Assembly: GCA_905233915.1 (NCBI GenBank)
Contig: CAJOFM010000021.1
Span: 1-34,731 of the forward strand
Source of the DNA: an uncultured Muribaculaceae bacterium
GTDB lineage: Bacteria > Bacteroidota > Bacteroidia > Bacteroidales > Muribaculaceae
Length of the DNA: 34,731 nt
Direction: 5' to 3'
Position numbers and translations under genes: made by a program. The notes below the pieces were generated by a model that ran no database searches, was not told where the DNA came from, and saw nothing but the letters and a program-made list of their open reading frames with translations. Every line of letters starts with the position of its first letter. Position 1 is the first letter of the stretch. Positions 9,401 through 16,032 of this stretch are shown here, piece after piece.

Positions 9401-9456
9401 TCAAGGCATTCAGCATCAAGGTAATGTCGCGCAACTTGCCACAAAAAAGGTGTCAT
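6427..9456 (-). CDS. AddB-like PD-(D/E)XK nuclease with Fe-S cluster motif
   Basis: The 1009-aa protein is built like the AddB subunit of the AddAB recombination helicase-nuclease, which processes double-strand breaks. The N-terminal part is a helicase-like fold, but the start (YCFVFPNRRSGQFFTRYL) has no Walker A motif, as is common for Bacteroidetes AddB-like proteins. The C-terminal nuclease domain shows SASAINKFIGCPLLFYLHYI, an IVHDTL histidine, DRIDRLADG, and the catalytic DYKTG at residues 881-885. Cys715 with Cys992-x2-Cys995-x5-Cys1001 reproduces the AddB 4Fe-4S pattern, which pins the nuclease domain shut. No addA partner is in the window. It is 51 bp downstream of holB on the same strand, with heptad array B in the gap. 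Confidence 0.88.
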   Translation of the reverse strand: MTPFLWQVARHYLDAECLEDYCFVFPNRRSGQFFTRYLQEQLVAGNPKPRLLPSVMSINDLITELTATVTATDIEMMFALYDAYCRAMGDAAQEFDQFIYWAHLIIGDFNDIDKSLANPDEIYQNLSDLHGLTSNYLSPEVQEQVKKIFGENLFSAFFDTSAEADLWQRRHERSQDDATAGDAQVKLEFMSLWNALAAIYRYYNEELDRRGVISSGRQLRLAAEGALKPLRYKRLVMVGFGVLSAAEVKLFERFKSDDKADFWWDNAGVGAMLDKAPHDPGALLIDGYCKRFGAMPIAPLETMEQTLRVVAVPSAVGQAKQAFNEVELMHQQGAGIGIDTAIVLPDENLLVPLLHSVHGVERLNVTLGYPLRSSGIVSLMHIVARMHTRASKEAGQWAYYREDVYDILSHPLIKTHFTHEALDLSAQLARTNRFRIPADEFKALSFCDLFASAMDSEQSGDDHHKQAEYLDHLLAFCDLLMGRMQPADEAGNDEAGGEARDVELPLQQAFLVMYIDVLNQLKQSLAQCGRTLQHSSVFYLIDRLTASAIVPFTGEPLQGLQIMGLLETRNLDFKNVVILSMNERVFPRRRGINSFIPNYIRRAHGMSTIEQQEAIMAFNFYRLLNRASHVSLVYDSSIQAIGSSEPSRYITQLEKIYGKELKRVEMNPIVQTSSPISIQVPNNSADALRDRYTRDPQSAGGKYLSASAINKFIGCPLLFYLHYIQGLSDDNDVSDFMDYSTFGTIVHDTLNDCYDCEQLRAKGRVVDEQYLDWYRKNRLDNVVVDNIKLTYLHVPEAELPTDDKPLKGEAYMLIDTIKSYVEFVLDYDKQLIASTGGAFTVLECEETHSLLSMPIGEAAFNFTYKPDRIDRLADGTVRIVDYKTGSDPTEFTGLDQLFAPVSTSKGHCKAILQLFLYCYAYLQEFDDVEKVMPVIYKLSSMETSGVTLKNAGQYVFSMDDEIAKGFISRMGETVKALYEQDFKQAPDGSPSCNYCRFIDFCRRTPKRYS

Positions 9457-9461
9457 GTGTT

Positions 9462-9496
9462 CAGTTAATAGTTAAGGGTTTACAGTTAATCGTTAT
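9462..9496. repeat. 7-nt-periodic array B (TTAR heptads)
   Basis: Five heptads on the plus strand, CAGTTAA TAGTTAA GGGTTTA CAGTTAA TCGTTAT, fill most of the 51-bp gap between the holB stop and the nuclease start codon. The array therefore covers the translation initiation region of the nuclease gene. Confidence 0.75.
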
Positions 9497-9507
9497 CAAG
9501 TATGAGT

Positions 9508-10638
9508 CTAGCGCCTGATGAGTATCGACAAGCGGATCGTCAGGTCAAAGAGCACCAGCTTGGCATTGCTGTTGCCGGCGATATCGGAACTGGCGCGCTC
9601 GAGCTCAGCGACTATCGCCTCGACGTTGCGCTCGTTGATGAACGGCGAGAAGCGCGTCGAGAATGCCTCCTCCTCACGCGTGAGGTAGTTGAGCTCAGGA
9701 TTATGCAGGTTATAGATGAAATTCTCGCGTATCTGGCGCACGGCATAGTCGAGAAATCGGCGAGATTTCTCACGTTTCATCTCGGCAACAGCTTCGCTCC
9801 AAGCCTTGAGTTTGGCAAGGTCATGCTTGTAGGACAGACGCATCAGCTCGATAAAGCGCTCACGGAACTCATGGAACTCACTACCCGTCTGCACCATGCG
9901 CTCGGCCATGATGACGTTGCCGTCGGCAGGGGCGGCAAGCGCCAACGCATCCTGCATATCCATACCGTAACGGTCCACCAGATATTGGGCCACCATGGGC
10001 GTGGAGGGCTTGCGCAGCTCAATGCGCTGGCATCGCGACAGGATGGTGCCCAGGATGCCTTTCTCGTTGTCGCTCACGAGGATGAATTTGCAGTCGTCAT
10101 AGGGTTCCTCGATGAGTTTGAGCAGCTTGTTGGCAGCCTCGTCCTTCAGTTTCTCGGGCAGCCACATGATGAGCACCTTATACTTGGCTGTGTAGGCGCT
10201 GAGCGTCATCTTGCGCATGATGCTATCGGCCTCGCGCACAAAGATTTGCGGCTGCGCATTATCATTCTTCAGCAGCCCGAGCCAGGCCTGGTAATCCTCG
10301 ACGGGATACTTGGTGACAAACTCGCGCCACTCGTCGATATAGTCGTTGGCTTCACAGGGGTTGTTGCTGTCACCCTTACGGTTGGTATACGGGTAACTGT
10401 AGTGGGTATCCACCTGATTGAACGACTGGTGCTGGCGGCACATCGGGCACACACCGCAAGAGTCGCCGTCGGTGTGGTTCTTGCAGTGCAGGTACTGGGC
10501 CGCAGCCATTGCCAACCCCAGTTTAGGAATCCCTGGCTCACCATACAGCAGCAACGCATGAGGCAAACGGTCAGCGTCAATCATACGCCTTATCTGCCCT
10601 ATCGCCTGCTCATTACCTAAAACTTCGCTGAATTTCAT
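9508..10638 (-). CDS. holB: DNA polymerase III delta-prime subunit
   Basis: Product is the stator subunit of the clamp loader. The 376-aa protein starts MKFSEVLGNEQAIGQIRRMI and LPHALLLYGEPG, typical of the gamma/delta-prime AAA+ family. The P-loop reads GEPGIPKLG, which lacks GKT, as expected for a non-ATPase delta-prime. A zinc site is visible as LHC...SCGVCPMC (one Cys then C-x2-C-x2-C, residues about 50-66). KLIEEPYDDCKFILVSDNE and the SRCQRI sensor 1 motif, which supplies the arginine finger, lie near residues 175-205. A roughly 50-residue insertion after the zinc module (QSFNQVDTHYSYPYTNRKG...) is typical of Bacteroidetes. No strong promoter was found upstream. Confidence 0.92.
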   Translation of the reverse strand: MKFSEVLGNEQAIGQIRRMIDADRLPHALLLYGEPGIPKLGLAMAAAQYLHCKNHTDGDSCGVCPMCRQHQSFNQVDTHYSYPYTNRKGDSNNPCEANDYIDEWREFVTKYPVEDYQAWLGLLKNDNAQPQIFVREADSIMRKMTLSAYTAKYKVLIMWLPEKLKDEAANKLLKLIEEPYDDCKFILVSDNEKGILGTILSRCQRIELRKPSTPMVAQYLVDRYGMDMQDALALAAPADGNVIMAERMVQTGSEFHEFRERFIELMRLSYKHDLAKLKAWSEAVAEMKREKSRRFLDYAVRQIRENFIYNLHNPELNYLTREEEAFSTRFSPFINERNVEAIVAELERASSDIAGNSNAKLVLFDLTIRLSILIRR

Positions 10639-10754
10639 GTTTTTCTTGTTTTTTCGGTGTGTAAAGTTACAACATTTTCCTCAAACCACCTCAACCTCCA
10701 CTCATTTTCTGCTAAAAAAACATGCCACACGGTGGTGCAGTTATTGAAATATGG

Positions 10755-10762
10755 TATCTTTG
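10755..10762 (+). promoter_or_regulatory. Probable -7 element for vsr (leaderless start)
   Basis: TATCTTTG matches TAnnTTTG. No good TTG lies at the expected -33 distance. The vsr ATG at 10770 is only 7 nt beyond the box, so the transcript would begin at or next to the start codon. Confidence 0.5.
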
Positions 10763-10769
10763 CAGGGAG

Positions 10770-11291
10770 ATGGCAGACAGAATGACACCCGAACAGCGGC
10801 ATCGTTGCATGAGCCGCATCAGGGGACGCGACACCAAACCCGAGTTGGTGGTGCGACGTTGGTTGTGGCATCAAGGCTTCCGTTACAGACTGTACGTCAA
10901 GTCGTTACCAGGCCGTCCCGACATCGTGATGCGCAAGTGGCGGACGGCTATCTTTATCAACGGGTGTTTCTGGCACGGGCACGACTGCAACAAGCGGCGA
11001 CCTGCCACCAATGCTGAGTTTTGGAGCGAGAAAATCGAGCGCAACCGCCAGCGGGACGCCCACAATCAGGAGTTGCTGCGGGCCTCGGGCTGGAACGTTA
11101 TTGTGGTGTGGGAATGCCAACTGGCTCCCAAACGCCGCACCGAGACGCTACGGGAGCTGGACCTGGCGCTGAGCCGCATCATACTGGAAAGAAACAACCC
11201 ACGCCCCAGACCCTACCCACAAATGGATCCCGACGAGCAGTTGCCACTCGCCGCAGAACCCGGTACAGGCTACAGCCATCCCGTGGAATAA
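10770..11291 (+). CDS. vsr: Very short patch repair (Vsr) mismatch endonuclease, orphan
   Basis: Product nicks DNA 5' of T:G mismatches that arise from deamination of 5-methylcytosine. I chose ATG 10770 (173 aa); an in-frame ATG at 10722 would place the start upstream of the -7 box. RHRCMSRIRGRDTKPELVVRRWLW is the family N-terminus. Catalytic Asp51 lies in LPGRPDIV; Cys66, His69, His71 and Cys73 in GCFWHGHDC match the E. coli Vsr active-site and zinc positions; WEC supplies a fourth zinc Cys at residue 116. The C-terminus extends about 35 residues past the domain and is Pro-rich. No cytosine methyltransferase gene is in the window, so this is an orphan copy, possibly transferred. Confidence 0.9.
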   Translation: MADRMTPEQRHRCMSRIRGRDTKPELVVRRWLWHQGFRYRLYVKSLPGRPDIVMRKWRTAIFINGCFWHGHDCNKRRPATNAEFWSEKIERNRQRDAHNQELLRASGWNVIVVWECQLAPKRRTETLRELDLALSRIILERNNPRPRPYPQMDPDEQLPLAAEPGTGYSHPVE

Positions 11292-11325
11292 CCACCACGC
11301 TATCGCCCGTGTCGAAAAAAACAAT

Positions 11326-11333
11326 TACCTTTG
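11326..11333 (+). promoter_or_regulatory. Probable -7 element for the acyltransferase gene
   Basis: TACCTTTG lies 31 nt before the ATG. No clear -33 TTG is at the expected spacing. Confidence 0.5.
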
Positions 11334-11364
11334 CAGTATCAATACAACGATTAAGCCGACCGTC

Positions 11365-12450
11365 ATGGGTACCAAGAGTTCATACCTCCAATCGCTGGGC
11401 ACGCTGCAACTGCTTGCCGTCATCACCGTTGCCATCGGACACTTCTGGGTAAAGGACAATTCCTTTCTCAACAGCTTGTGCGTGAGTTTCTGCTTTGTCT
11501 ATAGCGGATATTTCACCGCAATGCATCACCCGTTCGGCAAGGACTACGGCATGAAGGAGCACGTCGGCTTCATGCGCGACAAGCTGGCGCGGCTATACCC
11601 GCTCCATGTTCTTGCCATTGCGTTGTGCATCATCACCACAATAGCAACAGGCGAAGCGAGCGGAGTTAGTCTCAAGGTTCTTTTTGCCCACTTGACGCTG
11701 CTCAGCCCATGGATTCCCATTGCGGGCTTTTACTTCGGGGTAAATCCCGTTGCCTGGTTTATCTGCGACCTGTTTTTCCTGTACCTGATGGCGCCGCTCG
11801 TGGTGAGATTTATCAGGAAAATCCCCGTTGTGTGGCAAGTCGTTCTCATCATTGCATTGCTCGTGGTTGAATACATCCTTGGCTACAGCATCGACATCAA
11901 GGAGCACCTGGGCGACGGCATCATCGGGGCCTATTACTACTATGAATTCCCACCATGCAGGCTGCTGGACTTCGGTGCCGGCATCATCCTGTACAATGTG
12001 ACGCGAACGGCCTGGTGGAACAAGCTGAAAAACAGCCTGACACCCTCCATAGCATTGGCCATCGAGGTGCTTGGCATCGTGGCTTTCCTGCTATTGTATC
12101 ACTTGGGCGAAACCCGTATCCACGCCCACTGCTACCGCGCCTTCTGCGCCTCGGCACCCGCAGTGATGACCCTGCTTGGCGTGTTCCTCCTCACCAGTGG
12201 CCGCGGCGGCATGATCTCCAGGATACTGAGCATCAAGCCTCTCGCCAAATTATCCACGATCAACTCCGAAATCTACTTGCTGCAGTTCTGCGGTTATTTC
12301 GCATTGCTACCGCTGTGCAATGCCCTCGGCATTACGGGCAACACCGCACTGCACCTGCCGCTGGTGCTCATCGTGCTGTGCCTCTTCTCGTGGCTCATCC
12401 ACTATTACTACTGCGTGCCCATGAGCAAGCTGCTCAGGAGCCGCCGTTAA
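11365..12450 (+). CDS. Membrane acyltransferase (acyltransferase_3 / OafA-like)
   Basis: The 361-aa polytopic protein has about ten hydrophobic segments. The N-terminus LQSLGTLQLLAVITVAIGHFW carries the His of the acyltransferase_3 family, followed by VYSGYFTAMHH and a DKLARLYPLHVLAI segment, where R-x-YP-x-H is a family mark. Such enzymes transfer acetyl or similar groups across the inner membrane to O-antigen, peptidoglycan or exopolysaccharide. The acceptor here is unknown because no glycan gene is adjacent. It is followed by a 288-nt AT-rich gap before the cit operon. I am confident of the family, not the substrate. Confidence 0.85.
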   Translation: MGTKSSYLQSLGTLQLLAVITVAIGHFWVKDNSFLNSLCVSFCFVYSGYFTAMHHPFGKDYGMKEHVGFMRDKLARLYPLHVLAIALCIITTIATGEASGVSLKVLFAHLTLLSPWIPIAGFYFGVNPVAWFICDLFFLYLMAPLVVRFIRKIPVVWQVVLIIALLVVEYILGYSIDIKEHLGDGIIGAYYYYEFPPCRLLDFGAGIILYNVTRTAWWNKLKNSLTPSIALAIEVLGIVAFLLLYHLGETRIHAHCYRAFCASAPAVMTLLGVFLLTSGRGGMISRILSIKPLAKLSTINSEIYLLQFCGYFALLPLCNALGITGNTALHLPLVLIVLCLFSWLIHYYYCVPMSKLLRSRR

Positions 12451-12502
12451 TGAAATGCGGTAATAATCCCACAAAAACAACAAAATGAAAGCAGGAATTG
12501 GC

Positions 12503-12636
12503 AAAAAGTGCTGATTTCCGTTTTTGCCAGTAATAAAACTATGCTTTTTTAACCGCCTAAAAATTAGGCATTTTACCCTCAAAATCAGGTGTTAAAAAAA
12601 GGTGCTGAAAATATTTTGCCAGTTATAAAATAATAC
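12503..12636 (+). repeat. Degenerate direct repeat upstream of citD
   Basis: Two copies of about 40 nt (roughly 12503-12543 and 12594-12636) share the pattern AAAAA-GTGCTGA-n-TTTTGCCAGT-ATAAAA. They are about 91 bp apart. The second copy supplies the -33 element and spacer of the cit promoter. Confidence 0.6.
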
Positions 12637-12658
12637 CTAATTTTGAGCGCTTTTTAGG
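12556..12658 (+). promoter_or_regulatory. Nested inverted repeat (candidate operator) of the cit operon
   Basis: CCTAAAAA (12556-12563) pairs with TTTTTAGG (12651-12658). CTCAAAATCAGGT (12578-12590) pairs with ACCTAATTTTGAG (12635-12647) with one mismatch. The right arm covers the -7 box. A local palindrome GCCTAA-AAA-TTAGGC lies at 12555-12569. Confidence 0.55.
12616..12645 (+). promoter_or_regulatory. Promoter of the citrate lyase operon
   Basis: TTG at 12616-12618 and TAATTTTG at 12638-12645 are separated by 19 bp. The -7 box lies inside the right arm of the inverted repeat. The predicted leader is about 87 nt. Confidence 0.7.
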
Positions 12659-12738
12659 AAGCATCTTAGCAACCATCTAATGATTACATTAACGAACAAA
12701 CTTTTATTAATATTTTAAAAACGTTTTTAATCTAAACA

Positions 12739-13009
12739 ATGGAGATCAAAACGGCAATGGCCGGAACACTCGAATCCGGCGACATTTTCATCCAGATTGC
12801 GCCCAACGACAACGCTGGACTGCACATTGATCTTGACAGCACGGTAGCCTACCAGTTTGGCGACCAAATCAAGAAAGTTATCACCGAGACCCTGCAGGGA
12901 CTGGGCATCGACCAAGCCGAGGTGAAAGCCACGGACAAGGGAGCCCTTCCGCGCCCGCGTGACGGCAGCCGCCGTTCGCGCTACCGGCAAAGACGTGTGG
13001 GCCGACTAA
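12739..13009 (+). pseudogene. citD: Citrate lyase gamma subunit (acyl carrier protein), frameshifted near the C-terminus
   Basis: CitD carries the 2'-(5''-triphosphoribosyl)-3'-dephospho-CoA arm of citrate lyase. The first 67 residues are normal: AGTLESGDIFIQIAP with the prosthetic-group Ser13, then VAYQFGDQIKKVITETL. After DKGA (12934-12945) the frame reads into LPRPRDGSRRS... and runs on to 13089, inside citE. In the +1 frame from 12947 the expected ending is intact: FRARVTAAAVRATGKDVWAD and a stop at 13007-13009, 39 nt before citE. The family motif DKGALDC-x-(I/L)RAR has lost about four codons less one base, an apparent 11-nt deletion. The lesion could be real, or an assembly error. Without correction the protein would be a 116-residue chimera. 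Confidence 0.8.
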
Positions 13010-13048
13010 TTAACACTAAAAAACCATCACAAAAACGAGAAAATTGTT

Positions 13049-13954
13049 ATGCAACGACTCAGAAGAACGATGATGTTTGTTCCCGGTAACAACCCGGGAA
13101 TGATGGCCGACGCACACATTTACGGTCCCGATTCAATTATGCTCGACCTCGAGGACTCTGTCACCATGGCCGAGAAGGACGCAGCGCGTCTGCTGGTTCA
13201 CAATGCACTCAAGACCATCGACTACGGTAACACCGAGATGGTGGTACGTATCAACCCGCTGAGCACTCCTTACGGCAAGAAGGACGTCGAGGCAGTGGTA
13301 AAGGCTGGCGTTCACGTCATCCGCATGCCCAAGACCGAGACCGCCGAGGAGGTAAAGGAACTCGAAGAGGAAATTATCAAGGTGGAGACTGAGCTGGGCT
13401 GCGTAGGCCGCACTCAGATCATGGCCGCTATCGAGAGCACCCTGGGCGCACTCAACGCCTATGCTATCGCCACCGCCAGCAAGCGCATGATGGGTATCGC
13501 CCTGGGCGCCGAGGACTACTGCGCTAACCTGAAGGCACAGCGCACCACTGGCGATTCGCCCAACTTCGGTATGGAGCTGCAATTTGCTCGCCAGTGCATC
13601 GTGACGGCTGCCCGTGCTGCCGGCATCGACGCACTGGACACCGTGTTCAGCAACCTTAACGACATGGACACCTTCCGTCGCGAGGTTGAGATGATTAAGG
13701 CAATGGGATTTGACGGTAAGTCAATCATCAATCCTCGCCAAATCGAGGTTGTCAACGAGATCTTCGCTCCGAAGGAGAAGGAAATCGAGAAGGCCAAGAC
13801 CATCCTCGCCGCCATCAAGGAGGCCGAGAAGCGCGGTAGCGGCGTTATCGCCGTCAACGGCAAGATGGTTGACCGCCCCGTGGTTATTAGAGCACAACGT
13901 ACCATCGACCTGGCCATCGCGTCGGGCATCATGACAAAGGAGGACTTAGCATGA
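13049..13954 (+). CDS. citE: Citrate lyase beta subunit (citryl-ACP lyase)
   Basis: Product cleaves citryl-ACP to acetyl-ACP and oxaloacetate. The 301-aa TIM-barrel protein has the family N-terminus RRTMMFVPGNNPGMM, the substrate and metal region SIMLDLEDSVT around residues 30-41, RINPLSTPYG near residue 68, AAIESTLGALNAYAIA near residue 131 (catalytic Glu) and GAEDYCANLKA near residue 152. The length is normal. citF begins 4 nt before its stop (ATGA overlap), so the two are translationally coupled. Confidence 0.96.
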   Translation: MQRLRRTMMFVPGNNPGMMADAHIYGPDSIMLDLEDSVTMAEKDAARLLVHNALKTIDYGNTEMVVRINPLSTPYGKKDVEAVVKAGVHVIRMPKTETAEEVKELEEEIIKVETELGCVGRTQIMAAIESTLGALNAYAIATASKRMMGIALGAEDYCANLKAQRTTGDSPNFGMELQFARQCIVTAARAAGIDALDTVFSNLNDMDTFRREVEMIKAMGFDGKSIINPRQIEVVNEIFAPKEKEIEKAKTILAAIKEAEKRGSGVIAVNGKMVDRPVVIRAQRTIDLAIASGIMTKEDLA

Positions 13955-15489
13955 ACAGTATCAAAGATAGAGCAGCCCTGATTGCCGAAGCTGCCAAGCA
14001 GATGAATAAGGAAGTCTATAACGACTCCACGATGAAGAAAGACCCGACCCCCCGCTTTGAGTTGCAGCGCAAGTGCAACAAGGTGGTTACCCTCGAGGAG
14101 GCCATCAAGAAGAGCGGTCTGAAGGACGGCATGACCATCTCGTTCCACCACCACTTCCGTGGAGGTGACAAGGTCATCAACATGGTTGTTGCCAAGCTCG
14201 CCGAGATGGGCTTCAAGAACCTGACGCTGGCCTCATCGAGCCTCATCGACGTGCATGAGCCGCTCATCGAGCACATCAAGAACGGCGTGATCACTCAGTT
14301 GCACACCAGCGGCCTGCGCGGTGCCCTCGCTACCGAGGTTTCGCACGGTCTGATGGAGAAGCCCGTCATCTTCCGCAGCCACGGCTCGCGCGGCTATGCC
14401 ATCAAGAGCGGTGAGTTGCACATCGACGTCGCCTTCCTGGGCGCCTCGTCCTGCGACCCCCTGGGTAACGCTGCCGGTTACTCGACCAGCGAGAATGCTA
14501 AGAGCATCTGCGGTTCACTGGGTTATGCCCTGCCCGATGCCAAGTATGCCGACCACACCGTCATCCTCACCGATGACCTCGTGGACTATCCCAACCAGCA
14601 CAGCTGCATCAGCGAGGCCGACGTCGAGTATGTTGTCGTCGTTGACTCGGTGGGTGACTCGAGCAAGATCTCCTCGGGTGCCATCCGCGACACCAAGAAT
14701 CCCCGCGACATCCTCCTGGCCAAGCAGGCTGCCAAGGTGGTCATGAACAGTGGCTATTTTGAGAACGGTTTCTCGCTGCAGACCGGTTCGGGCGGTGCTT
14801 CGCTCGCCGTGACCAAGTATCTGCGTCAAGGCATGATCGACAAGGGCATCAAGGCCAGCTTCGCACTGGGTGGCATCACCAGCCACATGGTCAAGCTGCA
14901 CCAGGAGGGCCTCATCGACCGCCTGATCGACGTTCAGTCGTTTGACAAGGTAGCTGCCGAGTCGCTGATGAACGACCCGATGCACAAGTGCGTGTCGGCC
15001 AACGAGTATGCCGCCATGCTCGAGCCGGGTTCGGCAACCCACTTCCTCGACGTTGTAATCCTGTCAGCCCTGGAGGTTGACGTGAACTTCAACGTCAACG
15101 TGCTCGTGGGTAGCGACGGCATCATCCGTGGTGCCATCGGCGGTCACCCCGACACTGCTCAGGACAGCGCCCTGTCGGTTATCGTGTGCCCGCTGCTGCG
15201 CGGCCGCATCCCCTGCGTCGTTGACGAGGTTACCACCCTCATCACCCCGGGCAGCAATGTTGACGTTGTCGTTACCGAGTATGGTATCGCCGTTAACCCC
15301 AACCGTCCCGAGATCAAGGCCCGCCTTGAGGCTGCCGGCTTGAACATCGTGGACATCCACGACCTGGCTACCAAGGCCCGCTCGATCATCGGCGATCCCG
15401 CTCCCCTGCCCTTTGGCGACAAGGTTGTCGGTGTCGTGATGAACCGCGACGGCTCGGTACAAGACGTGATCAAGAACATTGTCGGCTAA
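13951..15489 (+). CDS. citF: Citrate lyase alpha subunit (citrate-ACP transferase)
   Basis: Product exchanges the acetyl group of acetyl-ACP for citrate. The 512-aa protein shows family blocks in order: DGMTISFHHHFRGGDKVINMV (residues about 59-79), HTSGLRGALATEVS (about 115), GYAIKSGELHIDVAFLGASSCD (about 150), ENGFSLQTGSGGASLAVTKYL (about 273), LGGITSHMV (about 305) and a C-terminal EYGIAVNPNRPEI. It resembles a CoA-transferase fold. The length matches CitF from other bacteria. It overlaps citE by 4 nt and is followed by citX after 39 nt. Confidence 0.96.
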   Translation: MNSIKDRAALIAEAAKQMNKEVYNDSTMKKDPTPRFELQRKCNKVVTLEEAIKKSGLKDGMTISFHHHFRGGDKVINMVVAKLAEMGFKNLTLASSSLIDVHEPLIEHIKNGVITQLHTSGLRGALATEVSHGLMEKPVIFRSHGSRGYAIKSGELHIDVAFLGASSCDPLGNAAGYSTSENAKSICGSLGYALPDAKYADHTVILTDDLVDYPNQHSCISEADVEYVVVVDSVGDSSKISSGAIRDTKNPRDILLAKQAAKVVMNSGYFENGFSLQTGSGGASLAVTKYLRQGMIDKGIKASFALGGITSHMVKLHQEGLIDRLIDVQSFDKVAAESLMNDPMHKCVSANEYAAMLEPGSATHFLDVVILSALEVDVNFNVNVLVGSDGIIRGAIGGHPDTAQDSALSVIVCPLLRGRIPCVVDEVTTLITPGSNVDVVVTEYGIAVNPNRPEIKARLEAAGLNIVDIHDLATKARSIIGDPAPLPFGDKVVGVVMNRDGSVQDVIKNIVG

Positions 15490-15528
15490 ATCAACGCATT
15501 TAGACTGAACAACCTATAGACATCAGCG

Positions 15529-16032
15529 ATGGAGATTACGCTCGACGCCCTACTGCAAAGCCGTGACAACCGTCACGCGCTGCAACAGCAGTTACTCCAA
15601 CGACACCCCGGCGGCACCCTGGTGTGCCTCACGGTGGTGATGCCAGGAAGCGTCAAGCGTAATCTCTACTCGGTGGTGACAGCACAAGCGGCACTCACCG
15701 CCCTGCTCGACCGTCTGGGCGAGCACGTGAAGGCTACGCAGGCCAAAGACCTGGCAACCGGATATGAGGCTTACCTCATCACCGACTTGCCGGCACTTGA
15801 GGCCAAACGTGTGACTTGTGACATCGAAGACAGCCACCCGTTGGGGCGGCTGTTCGACATTGATGTCATGGATGGTGACGGAGCTCCCATCAGCCGCCAG
15901 GCGGTGGGTGGAGAACCGCGTCGCTGCCTGCTGTGCGACCACGAGGCCCGCTGGTGTATGCGCAACCACAGCCACTCACAAGAGGAGCTGATGGCCCACA
16001 TCCAACGACTGGTTGACGACTATGTACGATAA
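15529..16032 (+). CDS. citX: Apo-citrate lyase phosphoribosyl-dephospho-CoA transferase
   Basis: Product attaches the triphosphoribosyl-dephospho-CoA arm to the CitD serine. The 167-aa protein has the CitX signature GRLFDIDV at residues 106-113 and the ISRQAVGGEPRRCLLC block at 121-136, followed by EARWCMRNHSHS. The length is normal. The next gene begins inside its last codons, so translation is coupled. The order citF-citX-citC/citG is a maturation module; citX usually sits close to citG because they act in sequence. Confidence 0.94.
   Translation: MEITLDALLQSRDNRHALQQQLLQRHPGGTLVCLTVVMPGSVKRNLYSVVTAQAALTALLDRLGEHVKATQAKDLATGYEAYLITDLPALEAKRVTCDIEDSHPLGRLFDIDVMDGDGAPISRQAVGGEPRRCLLCDHEARWCMRNHSHSQEELMAHIQRLVDDYVR

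Noticed and set aside
9502..10620. 372-codon plus-strand frame
   Set aside because: It is the antisense of holB, whose family motifs are clear on the minus strand.
12934..12950. Programmed +1 frameshift in citD
   Set aside because: Not adopted as the main reading, because about three or four conserved residues are also missing, which a programmed shift would not explain. A deletion fits better.
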